Shown: positions 1 through 8,569 of the stretch, piece by piece
Layout of the letters: each line of letters begins with the position of its first letter
How positions within the stretch are numbered: the first letter of the stretch is position 1
Assembly: GCF_007752935.1 (NCBI RefSeq)
Contig: NZ_CP036319.1
Span: 2,418,001-2,482,000 of the forward strand
DNA: 64,000 nt
DNA from: Crateriforma conspicua
GTDB lineage: Bacteria > Planctomycetota > Planctomycetia > Pirellulales > Pirellulaceae
Direction of reading: 5' to 3'
Position numbers and translations under genes: made by a program
The notes under the pieces: model-generated
The model's database searches: none
What the model saw: only the letters and a program-made list of their open reading frames with translations
What the model was told of the DNA's origin: nothing

Positions 1-1725
1 GGCCAGCAACGGTCCGACGAACCACTCCGGCATGCCGTCCAGCAATTCACCGGGATCCGCCTTCTTGGACTTCGCGTCGTCATCGTCACTCTTGGCGACC
101 GCTTCGTCATCCTTGTCGGCATCTTCGTCTTCGTCATCAGACGATTCGTCGTCGTCCTTCTCGTCGCCATCCTTTTCTTTGTCGTCGTCCTGTTTCTTCT
201 TATCCGACTCCGCGGCTTCCTTTTCCTTCTTCTCTTTTTCCTTTTCGGCTTCTTCGTCCGCCATCAAGGTCAACGCCCAGTCCATGCGGGCCAGTGCCAG
301 GTCCAGGCTGCGGCTGCTGGCGGCCATGCACAGACCGTTCTTTTGACTGATCTGGCCGTACAGCCCATCAAATTCATCGTCGCCCAACAGGCTGGGGTCG
401 GCCTGTGCCATCTTGAACCCGGCCATCGGCTGTTGTGCTTGGCGAGCGTACTTGGCACGCAAGTGGTTGGCGTTTTCGGGAGCGGCCAAGCGGACACGCG
501 GATCCCAATTCGGGTGACGTCCCAGCCATGCCAGCGTTTCCGCCGTCATGCCTTCCATCGCCAGCTTGGGCATCAATTCGTGATAATTGAAATTGAAGTG
601 GCGGATCCAGCCGTCGGTCAGGATGATATCGGCGTCCAGAATTTCACCCGTTTCGGGATGCACGCGGCTCGGGCCGATGGCCGTCCCGACGTCGTTGTTC
701 AGCCAGCGAATGAAGTTGTATCGAACGTCCTCGGGGTCCTTTTCCATGTGGACCTTGCTTTCGGCGTCCTGGTATTCGATCACGATCGCATCGACGATAC
801 CGACCTTTTCAAACGCCTTGTTCCAATAATCCACGCCGGCTTTGATCCAGCGGCGATAACGCACCGGGGCGGTGTGTTCGACGTAAAAGCGGATCGGTTC
901 TTTGGGCGGGCTGAGCTTCAGCTTCGGATCCCGCTTTTGTAGACGCCAGCGATTGATGAAGCGAATGACGGTTTCATCGTCCTCGTATTTGCCCAGGTCG
1001 GTGAACGATGTTGTGAAGTAACCCACTCGTTCGTCCGCCTTGCGGGGACGGAAGCCCGACGATGCCGAGGGGACTTCGCTGAACGAATAGTGGATCGTTT
1101 GCAGGCGGCTGTTGGCACCGACGATCTCAAAAGCGATCTCGACGTTTTCGGGAAAGACCTTCGCCTTTTCCAACGACTTGATGCGTGACCGTGACGATTG
1201 CCGAACCGACGATCCGAAGAACGTCGACGCGCTGCCGACCAACAGATTGTCCAAGTCGATCACCGGACCACCGCTGGGGCCGATCGCGACGATCGGAATG
1301 TCCAGCAAGACTCGGTCGGTGAACAGTCGTTTGACCGACGATTTGGCTTCCGGTTCGCCCGACGCTTTGATGTCCAGATTCGGGGCGATCAGTGCCAGCC
1401 GGTCATCGTAACGACGCCACTGGACGACCCATTCGCCGGCCTGTAGTCCCGCATATCGATCCCCACTGCTGACGGTCAATGCGATGAAGTACCGCTTGGT
1501 GCTGAAGTTCTTGGGCAATTCGCCCAGCAACTGAGCGTCCTTTTCCCGCTTCCACAAACGGAACAAGCCTTTGCTGGCCGTTTGATCGGAGACTTTGATC
1601 TCGGTGTAGTCTTCCGAAACCTTATCAAACGGGGGCAGGCTGGCGGCCGAGGCCGGTGCGGACATCAACATTCCGCAAATGGCGCTAGCGGCTACCCATC
1701 GGGCACGGTCCCACAATCGGGTCAT
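1..1725 (-). CDS. Zinc-dependent metalloprotease, DUF5117/DUF4953 type (3' part outside window)
   Basis: The frame opens with an ATG at 1723-1725 and runs off the left edge, giving about 575 residues. Residues 1-27 look like a Sec signal peptide (basic start, hydrophobic core, APASA cleavage region), so the enzyme should be exported. The body, with WIKAGVDYWNKAFEKVG and DPEDVRYNFIRW segments, matches my recollection of the secreted planctomycete/Bacteroidetes metalloproteases with DUF5118-DUF5117-DUF4953 domains. In that family a HEVGH zinc site follows shortly after a segment like the PEWFVGPLLA seen at the window edge, so the catalytic motif is probably just outside and cannot be verified. 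Residues about 488-558 are a highly charged Glu/Lys/Asp insertion. No neighbour suggests a pathway. The substrate is unknown. Confidence 0.75.
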   Translation of the reverse strand, partial: MTRLWDRARWVAASAICGMLMSAPASAASLPPFDKVSEDYTEIKVSDQTASKGLFRLWKREKDAQLLGELPKNFSTKRYFIALTVSSGDRYAGLQAGEWVVQWRRYDDRLALIAPNLDIKASGEPEAKSSVKRLFTDRVLLDIPIVAIGPSGGPVIDLDNLLVGSASTFFGSSVRQSSRSRIKSLEKAKVFPENVEIAFEIVGANSRLQTIHYSFSEVPSASSGFRPRKADERVGYFTTSFTDLGKYEDDETVIRFINRWRLQKRDPKLKLSPPKEPIRFYVEHTAPVRYRRWIKAGVDYWNKAFEKVGIVDAIVIEYQDAESKVHMEKDPEDVRYNFIRWLNNDVGTAIGPSRVHPETGEILDADIILTDGWIRHFNFNYHELMPKLAMEGMTAETLAWLGRHPNWDPRVRLAAPENANHLRAKYARQAQQPMAGFKMAQADPSLLGDDEFDGLYGQISQKNGLCMAASSRSLDLALARMDWALTLMADEEAEKEKEKKEKEAAESDKKKQDDDKEKDGDEKDDDESSDDEDEDADKDDEAVAKSDDDDAKSKKADPGELLDGMPEWFVGPLLA

Positions 1726-2182
1726 GGCATTCACTCTGGCAAAGAAATTTTATTCCGTCGGCTCGTCCATCGGACCGACGTTGGCGTGACGAAGGCGGGC
1801 AGGCCGGATCATCCGAAGATTCCAAAACTTCGTCTCATTCCGATCGGTTTCGTCCGCCCAGGACGGGATCAACAAGAAACGGTAGCTCAGAAGAGCCGCC
1901 GCCACCGGCAAAACGGTTTCTCCAGCGCGTCTTCGATTCTGACGCACGGCGGGGCCGGAATGTTTTGCCGTCTTTACCGTTTTATCCGATATTCTCCTTC
2001 CAACGCAAACAATGGCGGTCGGATCCGCCTTGGGATCGCCACGATCGCGCCCCTCGACGAATCGCGGGGCGACTGAGCATCCCATCGGCATCGCTGTAAC
2101 TCGGTCGAACCCCAACGAACGCGGGGCCGCGGCGAAAGTCAATCTCGCAGCGGCCCCGGTGAACGTTTGCTACTTTGGCGGA
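1726..2182. other. Intergenic region, no gene supported
   Basis: Lies between the metalloprotease start and the Hsp20 stop, both on the minus strand. An open frame at 1750-2142 on the minus strand has Arg/Pro-rich, family-less translation and no convincing ribosome site, so I treat it as chance. It probably holds the metalloprotease promoter. I see no strong hairpin with a T tract. Confidence 0.5.
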
Positions 2183-2635
2183 TCAGCCGACTTTGATGTC
2201 GATCTTCCGCGGCTGGACTTCCGGACGCTTGGTCAGGGTCACACGCAGCACACCGTGTGCGTATTCGGCCTCGATCGATTCCGGGTCGACCGATTCGGGC
2301 AGCGTGATGCTGCGGGTCAGTTCGCCGAACCGGCGTTCTTGGTGCAGGTACTTGCGGTCTTCCGCATCGGCCCGCTTGGCCGTCACGGTCAACTTGCCGT
2401 CATCGACCGTCACGTCCAAATCATCCGGTGCGATGCCGGGTAGGTCCATTTCGACGGTGAAGTGTCCGTCGTCTTCCCAAACCGATGTCGGAGCAAACCA
2501 AGCCTGCGATCCGCTGACACGCAGCGGAGCGTCGAACAGGCGGTCAAACAGCTCATTCAAATCGCGTGACGCCGAAGCAAGCGAATCGGGGACCGTTAAG
2601 CCGGGGCGTCGAGTCATGCCATTGTTCATCGTCAT
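2183..2635 (-). CDS. Small heat-shock protein, Hsp20/alpha-crystallin family
   Basis: An ATP-independent holdase of 150 residues that binds unfolding proteins in the cytoplasm. The alpha-crystallin domain spans about residues 45-145: it begins at the DGHFTVEMDLPG strand, includes a DDLDVTVDDGKLTV stretch, and ends with the family signature A-x-x-x-x-G-V-L (AEYAHGVLRVTLTK). A short C-terminal tail, EVQPRKIDIKV, contains an I-x-V-like motif (IKV) that normally caps a neighbouring dimer in the oligomer. The start at 2633-2635 is supported by a GGAG ribosome site about 8 nt upstream. The gene is divergent from the thioredoxin-fold gene. I found no CIRCE element in the upstream gap. Length and motifs are normal for the family. 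Confidence 0.95.
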   Translation of the reverse strand: MTMNNGMTRRPGLTVPDSLASASRDLNELFDRLFDAPLRVSGSQAWFAPTSVWEDDGHFTVEMDLPGIAPDDLDVTVDDGKLTVTAKRADAEDRKYLHQERRFGELTRSITLPESVDPESIEAEYAHGVLRVTLTKRPEVQPRKIDIKVG

Positions 2636-3093
2636 TGATCTCCAGATTTAAAAGCCAACACAAACCCTCTGACAAATCACCGGTCCCCACGTCGGTGCGA
2701 ACGCTTTGTTGCACCGGAGCACCCGCGACGCCGCGGTGGTCGCGGCACTTGCGTCGAGCGCTTTTGCGAGGGGACAGGTCAATTTGACAGTCAACCATTT
2801 CGATTTCAGATCGATGCATCGAGCGTGCCAATTTCGGTTCCGAGGGCGGTTCGCAGCGACGCATCCCCGACCGATGGGGCATCGGCAGTGAAACGGCGGA
2901 CAAACCAAAAACACCCGAAAATCCAGTGCTTTCAGTGATAGCCTGTGCCTATGAATGGCTTTGTAATTTCGTATTGGACGAATGGAAACGCTGCGCGTAT
3001 TTTTCTTTCAGTCGACCACCGCGACTGACTCGGCGGTCGGCATTCTGTCCCCGTTTTTCCAAAAGTGTTTCTGACGAAAAGGAACCCACCACG
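2636..3093. other. Divergent intergenic region, no gene supported
   Basis: Separates the minus-strand Hsp20 gene from the plus-strand thioredoxin-fold gene and should contain both promoters. Several overlapping short frames exist on both strands, but none has a recognisable family, and the one entering the thioredoxin-fold gene is simply its upstream extension. No inverted repeat of CIRCE type is visible. Confidence 0.45.
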
Positions 3094-3318
3094 ATGTCCA
3101 ACGTTGTTTTCTTTCATGCCGGTTGTCCTGTTTGTGTGGCCGCCGAACAGACCGTCGCCGATGCCTTGCGAGACGATGTCGAAAAGGTTCACCTGGGGAT
3201 TCAAAAGGATCGACTGGGTGAAGCCGAAGCGGCGGGTGTTCGGTCGGTGCCGGCATTGGTCATCGACGGCCAACCGTTTCACATCAATCACGGCGCCGAC
3301 CTGTCGGATTTAAAATAG
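3094..3318 (+). CDS. Small glutaredoxin/thioredoxin-fold protein (CPVC)
   Basis: A 74-residue protein with the start of a thioredoxin fold: beta strand NVVFFHAG, then the redox-type motif C-P-V-C at about residues 10-13 at the head of a helix, then a second strand (KVHLGI), and a cis-Pro-like segment (RSVPALVIDGQ) near residue 54. This is the minimal glutaredoxin/NrdH-like layout. The frame is open further upstream to 2926, but the ATG at 3094 is chosen because homologous fold elements begin right there. It lies 39 nt upstream of the MOSC gene and may be cotranscribed. Its partner is unknown; proximity to the thioredoxin-coupled arsenate reductase, which is convergent, is suggestive but not proof of a link. 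Confidence 0.75.
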   Translation: MSNVVFFHAGCPVCVAAEQTVADALRDDVEKVHLGIQKDRLGEAEAAGVRSVPALVIDGQPFHINHGADLSDLK

Positions 3319-3357
3319 AATCGCACCGTTCGTCCAAGACCCACCGAGGAAGCCATC

Positions 3358-4080
3358 GTGACCACCGCGACGGATACGGCATTCCCCATCGTTTCCATCC
3401 ACGTCGGTCGTCCTCGGGCGATGGACGCGGGCGATGATCCCGGCAAACCTTGGACGTCCGGCATCATCAAAGATCGGGTCGACGGCCCGATCCGGGTGGG
3501 CCGCGAAAACTTGGACGGGGACGGGCAAGCCGACCTGGTGCACCACGGCGGTGTCGACAAAGCGGTGCTGGCCTATCCGGCGGTCCACTTCCCATTCTGG
3601 AAACAAGAGTTTCCCGACGTCCATTGGGGCGATGGAACGTTCGGTGAAAACTTGACGATCGCCGAGGCGGACGAAACCAAGGTTTGCATCGGAGACGTTT
3701 TCGAAATCGGCGACTGTGTGTTGCAAGTCAGCCAGCCCCGACAACCTTGTTGGAAACTGTCCCGACGCTGGCGTTTGCCCAAACTGGCCGTGCGGGTCCA
3801 ACAAACACGTCGAACCGGTTGGTACTTTCGCGTTTTGTCGACCGGAACCATTCGGCCCGGCCAAAGCATGCATTTGACTCGCCGTGATTACCCCGATTTC
3901 ACCGTCGCGTTTGCCAACGATGTCATGTTCGCCAAGCCGCGGGATGCGGCGTTGGATTTGCGTCTGGCCGCGTGCGACGCGTTGTCGGTGTCTTGGAAAA
4001 AGACATTGAATACCCGCAGCGGCGGCAGCGAATCGGACCACCAATCGTCGGTCGACGCGCGATTGCGCGGCGACAGCTGA
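3358..4080 (+). CDS. MOSC domain protein, YiiM-like
   Basis: A 240-residue cytoplasmic protein of the MOSC superfamily. YiiM-type members bind molybdenum cofactor or detoxify N-hydroxylated compounds. The visible signature is the basic LVHHGGVDKAVLAYP segment around residue 60-74, followed by FGENLTI and, later, SQPRQPCWKL, whose cysteine (about residue 131) is at the position of the conserved MOSC ligand cysteine. The start is a GTG at 3358, preceded by a GAGGA ribosome site at good spacing. The C-terminal 20 residues are Ser/Arg-rich and poorly conserved-looking. The gene ends 24 nt from the convergent arsC gene. Substrate is not predictable from sequence. Confidence 0.88.
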   Translation: MTTATDTAFPIVSIHVGRPRAMDAGDDPGKPWTSGIIKDRVDGPIRVGRENLDGDGQADLVHHGGVDKAVLAYPAVHFPFWKQEFPDVHWGDGTFGENLTIAEADETKVCIGDVFEIGDCVLQVSQPRQPCWKLSRRWRLPKLAVRVQQTRRTGWYFRVLSTGTIRPGQSMHLTRRDYPDFTVAFANDVMFAKPRDAALDLRLAACDALSVSWKKTLNTRSGGSESDHQSSVDARLRGDS

Positions 4081-4104
4081 ATCGACGTCGGTGGCGACGT
4101 TCGT

Positions 4105-4542
4105 TTAGACTTCGCGAAGCTTTTCGGGCAACTGATTCTGAATGAAGTCACGGATCTCGTCACGGACCCGACGATAGGCATCCAGTGCTTCTTCTTCGGT
4201 CTTGGCATCCTTGGCCAACTTGGGCGGGTCATCGAAGCCGACGTGAACCGTCTTTGCCTTGGTCAAAAACATCGGACAGTTTTCGTCGGCGTGTCCGCAG
4301 ACGGTGATCACCAAGTCCAGCGGGACGTCTTTCACGGTGTCGGCCAACTTGGATGACTGGCCGCTGATGTCAACACCGGCTTCCTTCATCACCGCCATCG
4401 CGTTGGGGTTCATCCCGTGGGCTTCGATCCCGGCGGAATAGGGTTGGATGGCATCACCGTGAAAGTGCCGCGCCCAGCCTTCGGCCATCTGGCTGCGACA
4501 CGAATTTCCGGTGCACAAGAAAAGGACGTTCTTTTTGGTCAT
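4105..4542 (-). CDS. arsC: Arsenate reductase, thioredoxin-coupled type
   Basis: Reduces arsenate to arsenite in the cytoplasm using thioredoxin, with a low-molecular-weight tyrosine-phosphatase fold. The 145-residue protein starts [17 protein letters not shown]: the C-x5-R loop places the nucleophile at Cys10 and Arg at 16, and the redox relay is Cys82 and Cys89 (VCGHADENC), exactly the spacing of the pI258 ArsC class. The ATG at 4540-4542 is preferred over an upstream ATG at 4662 because the fold starts at once; the extension would overlap arsA. It is the last gene of the arsR-arsD-arsA-arsC run, 58 nt after arsA. Catalytic residues are all present. Confidence 0.96.
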   Translation of the reverse strand: MTKKNVLFLCTGNSCRSQMAEGWARHFHGDAIQPYSAGIEAHGMNPNAMAVMKEAGVDISGQSSKLADTVKDVPLDLVITVCGHADENCPMFLTKAKTVHVGFDDPPKLAKDAKTEEEALDAYRRVRDEIRDFIQNQLPEKLREV

Positions 4543-4600
4543 CGTTGTTGTCGGTTTCGGGGGTACGAAAATAAGAAGTGGTTGGACGGAGAAAACGCGA

Positions 4601-6403
4601 TCAGGATCGTGATTCCAGCGGGGCGTGATGACGCTGCCCAAGTTTTGAAAGGGCATCGACACCGGTGGGCGGTTGTAATTGCCAAGGGACCAGCGCCGCT
4701 GAACCGCCGGACAAAGTTTTCACTTCATCGATATAGGCCTGCTCGTGTGACTGGCGGCGTTGCAACGCCGGATCGGTCGTTTCCAGGGGAGCGATGCTTT
4801 GGTTGATGACCCAAGCGGTCGGTTGGATTTCGGCGCGAACCAAGTCTTCCTGCAACTTTGCCGCTTCGTGGACCGGCGTTGCTTCGGGCAATGTGACGAT
4901 CAAGACTTGTGTGAAATCGGGATCCCGCAATCGCGGCAACAACTGCTGCACCGATTCGGGAACTTCGCTGCCCTGGCGGCTGACTTCGCGGTGATAGGCC
5001 ATCGCCGAATCGAGCAACAGGATGGTGTGGCCGGTCGGTGCGGTGTCCAACACGACAAAGCGATCGGTGCCCGCGGCGACTGATTGGGCAAACGCTCGGA
5101 AGACGGCGATTTCTTCCGTACAGGGGGACCGCAGATCTTCTTCCAAAAGAGCGCGGCCATTTGCATCCAAGTTTTCGCCCGCGGTCGCCAAAACTTCGTG
5201 GCGATACGCTTCGACCTCCGCCGCCGGATCGATGCGATCAACGGTCAAGCGTTCCAGTGATTCGCTAGCCAAGGTCGCCGCGACGTGCGCGGCCGGATCG
5301 GTGGTCGACAGATGAACGTCAAAGCCGCGACGTGCCAGCGCGACGGCGACGGCACTGGCGACGGTGGTTTTGCCAACACCGCCTTTCCCCATCGCCAAGA
5401 CCACGCCGCGTCCTTTGGCGGCGATCCCGTCAACAAGATCGGACAAATCGCCGGGCAATTCAGTGGATGAAGGCGACACGTTCAACGGGGAACCGGTGTT
5501 TGCACCGGAGTCTTCATGGTCGGCCCGTCCGACTTGCCGCAGGCGATCGATACCCATCACGCCCGACGGCGAAAGGGCGACGGACAAACGTGGAAGTTCG
5601 GCCAGGTTGGATGGGATCTGTTCCAGTGCGTGATCGCCACGTTTCTGCATGGCCGCGGCCACTCGGTCGCCTTCGTCCGACGCGGTGAAGACACCGTTGA
5701 CGATCAGACGTTGGTTCAACACACCCAACTGACGCAGTTCGTCGCTGCTGCGGGCCGCTTCGGCAAACGCCGATGTTTCCGGGCGTGTGACCAAGACCAG
5801 CGTCGTTTGGTCGCCATTGCCCAGTGCGGCAACCGTCTTTTTGTAGATCGCTTGTTGGGCCTGCAGTCCGGCCAGTGGTCCCAAGCATGACGCCCCGGTG
5901 GTGCTGGATTCCATGAACCCGGACCAAGCCGACGGCAACGTCAACAATCGCAGCGTGTGACCCGTCGGCGCGGTGTCAAAGACAACGTGGTCGTAATCGG
6001 ACGTCGCGGTGTCGTCACCCAACAGTTTCGCGAACTCATCGAACGCCGCGATCTCCACCGTGCAAGAACCCGAAAACTGTTCTTCCATGCTTCGCACGGC
6101 CGCGTCGGGCAACACACCACGATACGGCTGGACCATTCGTTCGCGATATTCCGCGGCTGCGATCTGTGGATCAATGTTGATCCCGTCCAGTCCATCGACG
6201 CCGTCGACCGGTGTCGGTGTATGACCCAGACGACAACCCAGCACTTCGTCCAAGTTGGATGCCGGATCGGTCGACACCAACAAGACCCGCTTTCCGGACT
6301 GTGCCAACTGGACGGCGGTCGCACAGGCCATCGACGTCTTGCCGACGCCGCCTTTGCCGGTGAAGAACAGATGGCGAGTCGCGTTTTGAATCAATTCGAA
6401 CAT
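4601..6403 (-). CDS. arsA: Arsenite-stimulated ATPase ArsA (two-domain)
   Basis: A 600-residue ATPase that receives trivalent arsenic from ArsD and normally powers an ArsB or Acr3 efflux permease at the inner membrane. Two homologous halves are visible: a first P-loop GKGGVGKTS at residues 16-24 and a second GKGGVGKTT near residue 340, each followed by a DTAPTGHT signature. The three metalloid-binding cysteines of classical ArsA have counterparts in SGSCTVEIA and GASCLGP in the first half and SPCTEEIA in the second. The start MFELIQ at 6401-6403 is chosen over an ATG ten codons upstream because it is the usual N-terminus. No permease gene is found anywhere in the window. Confidence 0.95.
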   Translation of the reverse strand: MFELIQNATRHLFFTGKGGVGKTSMACATAVQLAQSGKRVLLVSTDPASNLDEVLGCRLGHTPTPVDGVDGLDGINIDPQIAAAEYRERMVQPYRGVLPDAAVRSMEEQFSGSCTVEIAAFDEFAKLLGDDTATSDYDHVVFDTAPTGHTLRLLTLPSAWSGFMESSTTGASCLGPLAGLQAQQAIYKKTVAALGNGDQTTLVLVTRPETSAFAEAARSSDELRQLGVLNQRLIVNGVFTASDEGDRVAAAMQKRGDHALEQIPSNLAELPRLSVALSPSGVMGIDRLRQVGRADHEDSGANTGSPLNVSPSSTELPGDLSDLVDGIAAKGRGVVLAMGKGGVGKTTVASAVAVALARRGFDVHLSTTDPAAHVAATLASESLERLTVDRIDPAAEVEAYRHEVLATAGENLDANGRALLEEDLRSPCTEEIAVFRAFAQSVAAGTDRFVVLDTAPTGHTILLLDSAMAYHREVSRQGSEVPESVQQLLPRLRDPDFTQVLIVTLPEATPVHEAAKLQEDLVRAEIQPTAWVINQSIAPLETTDPALQRRQSHEQAYIDEVKTLSGGSAALVPWQLQPPTGVDALSKLGQRHHAPLESRS

Positions 6404-6483
6404 GGAACAAGTCGCTTCGAAGGTGGGTGGCAAAAGATGTCAAAAGACGGCAACGCTGCGTTGCCGTTCGTGGCCGTGGTGTG

Positions 6484-6873
6484 TCAGCAGCAACCCGATC
6501 CGCCGCAACAATCGTCGCCGGTGACCGGCAATCCGGTCGGCTTCGCCGTGCGGGTGACTTCACCACTTGGGGCTTCCCCCAGCCAGGACAACAGCTGATC
6601 GCGATCGGGATAGTCACCTTGTCCGACGATGACGTCGTCGATGATCACCACGGGCAAGCATTCCACGCCTTCGCTAGCCAGCTTTTGCTGAATGGTCGCA
6701 TTGCCCGCGAATTGGCCGGCGTCTTGAGCCAGGTTGTATCGTTCGACTTGATGACCTTGCTTGGCCAGCCAGTCCAAATCGGCGGCGAAGCGTGGCAGGA
6801 CGCTGTCGACTTGAGGACCACAAACGCCGGTCGAGCAGCACATGGCGCGGTCAAAGATCTGGATTCGACTCAT
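6484..6873 (-). CDS. arsD: Arsenic metallochaperone ArsD
   Basis: A 129-residue cytoplasmic metallochaperone that hands arsenite or antimonite to ArsA. The thioredoxin-fold protein has the three essential cysteines at 12, 13 and 18 (MCCSTGVCG) and two additional vicinal pairs at the C-terminus (122-123 and 128-129, CCGGSGCC), like the long ArsD version. It lies 80 nt upstream of arsA. The 82-nt gap between arsR and arsD contains a copy of the operator-like box found before arsR, about 28 nt before this start codon, so arsD may be the first gene of a separately initiated arsDAC transcript. Confidence 0.96.
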   Translation of the reverse strand: MSRIQIFDRAMCCSTGVCGPQVDSVLPRFAADLDWLAKQGHQVERYNLAQDAGQFAGNATIQQKLASEGVECLPVVIIDDVIVGQGDYPDRDQLLSWLGEAPSGEVTRTAKPTGLPVTGDDCCGGSGCC

Positions 6874-6900
6874 GGGGATTCCTTTGCCAGATGAAGTAAA

Positions 6901-6914
6901 CGTTAATCGGCGAT
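6901..6914 (-). promoter_or_regulatory. Putative ArsR operator in front of arsD
   Basis: The 14-nt box CGTTAATCGGCGAT sits 28 nt before the arsD start codon. It differs by one base from CGTTAATCGACGAT upstream of arsR. Repetition at the same distance from two ars start codons suggests a shared ArsR binding site. This is inference from sequence only. Confidence 0.5.
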
Positions 6915-6955
6915 GGACGATTTAGCATTGCAAAAAAATTGGCGGTTGGCGACGG

Positions 6956-7282
6956 CTACAGTGCAGCCACCAACGTCCGCAAACGCTTCAGCATCCGTGG
7001 GTTGATGCAGTAACAGACCTTCGGGCCGTCGACTTCGCCTTCGACCAGTCCGGACTGTTTCAAAATCTTCAGGTGCTGAGAAACCGTCGACTGGGCCAAG
7101 GGCAGGCTATCGACAATTTCGCCGCAAACACAGGCTTCGCGGCCGATCAACAGACGCACGATCTGGACCCGTGCCGGATGAGCGATGGCCCAAGCCAGAT
7201 CCGCCAATTCTTTGTCGGTCGGATCGGTGGGAAGCTTCACCGGTGCAGGATCACACGCCTGGCTGGTCGTTGTTTTCGGCAT
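6956..7282 (-). CDS. arsR: Arsenic-responsive repressor ArsR (ArsR/SmtB family)
   Basis: A 108-residue winged-helix repressor that leaves its operator on binding trivalent arsenic or antimony. The recognition helix segment is LAQSTVSQHLKILKQSGLV (about residues 62-80), preceded by the metal motif A-C-V-C-G-E at 50-55 with Cys51 and Cys53, the classical alpha3 arsenic site. Two more cysteines lie in the wing region (VCYCINP). It heads the arsR-arsD-arsA-arsC run. A 16-nt imperfect palindrome starts 28 nt upstream of its ATG, and a near-copy lies in front of arsD, so autoregulation plus control of arsDAC is likely. Confidence 0.95.
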   Translation of the reverse strand: MPKTTTSQACDPAPVKLPTDPTDKELADLAWAIAHPARVQIVRLLIGREACVCGEIVDSLPLAQSTVSQHLKILKQSGLVEGEVDGPKVCYCINPRMLKRLRTLVAAL

Positions 7283-7309
7283 CGCTGGTCCCGAGGATTT
7301 GGTTTCTAA

Positions 7310-7325
7310 ATCGTTAATCGACGAT
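7310..7325 (-). promoter_or_regulatory. Putative ArsR operator in front of arsR
   Basis: ATCGTTAATCGACGAT has 5-bp perfect outer arms (ATCGT/ACGAT) and an AT core. It begins 28 nt upstream of the arsR start codon, and its CGTTAATCGACGAT core recurs with one change upstream of arsD. A dyad at this distance fits a self-repressing ArsR site overlapping the promoter. Confidence 0.55.
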
Positions 7326-7368
7326 CAACGCTACGTTCCGCCAGACTTTTTGTCAACCGACGACAGAT

Positions 7369-8505
7369 TCAAGAACTGGCGACGGTCGCTGAATCGGGCT
7401 GATAGGGCGAGAAATCGGTATAGCCCGCTTTGCCGTGGGAATACCAAACGTCCATTGGTGCGGTATCGGCCAGTGGCCATCCGTTGGCGAACCGTTGGAC
7501 CAAGTCGGGGTTGCTGATGAACGGGCGACCAAATGCGATCAGTTCAGCGTCGCCGCCCGCGATGGCGGTTTCGGCTTTTTCGGCGGTGTAATCGACGTTG
7601 CCCATCAGCGGTCCCGAAAAGACTTGTCGAAAATCGGCCAGGGTCATCGCGGGGCCCAGTTCGTGAAATCCGAATCCCGTTCCGTCCATCACGTGCAGGT
7701 AAGCCAAACCGTAGGTGTTCAGCTGCGCGGCTACATAAGTGAACTGTTCGCGGTAATCGGGCGAACCCATGTCGTTGAACGAACCGTTGGGCGCCAGGCG
7801 AACGCCGACGCGACTTGCGGGCCAGATCTCGGTCACTGCATCGACGACTTCGCCTAGCATGCGATAACGGTTTTCGGTGCTGCCGCCGTACTGGTCGCTG
7901 CGATGGTTGGTTTTGGACTGCAGAAACGTGTCCAGCAAGTATCCGTTGGCCGAATGGACTTCGACGCCGTCGAACCCCGCTTCTTTGGCCCGGCGTGCGG
8001 CGTCGCGATAGTCGTCGACGATCCCTGGGATTTCATCGGTATCCAGTGCACGCGGCGTTTCGTATGGCTTCTTGCCTTCGGGCGTGTGACTGTGATCGCC
8101 TTCGATCGCGATCGCCGAAGGTGCCACCGGCAATTCACCACCATGAAACGCGCTGTGGGACGCACGACCGGTATGCCACAGTTGCAAGAAGATGCGTCCG
8201 CCGTGGTCGTGGACCGAATCGACAACACGTCGCCAGCCCTCGGTCATGGCATCGTTATAGATTCCCGGCGTTTGTGACCAACCGATGCCTTGAGGCGACA
8301 CAACGGTGGCTTCGGAAATGATCAGGCCGGCCAAGGCACGCTGGGAATAGTAGGTCGCCATCATGTCGTTGGGCACGCGATCTTCGCCGGAACGGGCGCG
8401 GGTCAGCGGCGCCATCACGATGCGGTTGGGTAACGTCAAGTCGCCCAGTTCCAGCGGCGAAAACAGATGCGGAAGCGACGAATGAGATTCGTTGGATTGG
8501 GTCAT
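7369..8505 (-). CDS. Old Yellow Enzyme family alkene reductase (FMN)
   Basis: A 378-residue FMN TIM-barrel oxidoreductase that reduces activated C=C or nitro groups with NAD(P)H in the cytoplasm. N-terminal SPLELGDLTLPNRIVMAPLTRAR is the FMN-binding opening strand of the family. The active-site segment is VEVHSANGYLLDTFL, with the His/Asn pair and Tyr as in NemA and PETN reductase, followed by TNHRSDQYGGS. The start at 8503-8505 has a GGAG ribosome site; the frame is open to 8649 but the extra stretch has no family features. It follows the SDR gene by 64 nt on the same strand, so the two probably form a detoxification or redox pair. Confidence 0.93.
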   Translation of the reverse strand: MTQSNESHSSLPHLFSPLELGDLTLPNRIVMAPLTRARSGEDRVPNDMMATYYSQRALAGLIISEATVVSPQGIGWSQTPGIYNDAMTEGWRRVVDSVHDHGGRIFLQLWHTGRASHSAFHGGELPVAPSAIAIEGDHSHTPEGKKPYETPRALDTDEIPGIVDDYRDAARRAKEAGFDGVEVHSANGYLLDTFLQSKTNHRSDQYGGSTENRYRMLGEVVDAVTEIWPASRVGVRLAPNGSFNDMGSPDYREQFTYVAAQLNTYGLAYLHVMDGTGFGFHELGPAMTLADFRQVFSGPLMGNVDYTAEKAETAIAGGDAELIAFGRPFISNPDLVQRFANGWPLADTAPMDVWYSHGKAGYTDFSPYQPDSATVASS

Positions 8506-8569
8506 GGTAATTCTCCGGTGCACTTGATTGCGATGAAGTTGGCTTGGAAACGATTGTTGTGACGACGTG

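Noticed and set aside
1750-2142. Possible 130-residue gene between the metalloprotease and Hsp20 genes
   Set aside because: No family, no ribosome site, and amino-acid composition unlike neighbouring genes.
2636-3093. CIRCE or other heat-shock operator upstream of the Hsp20 gene
   Set aside because: No TTAGCACTC/GAGTGCTAA inverted repeat is present, and I could not define any other known heat-shock element.
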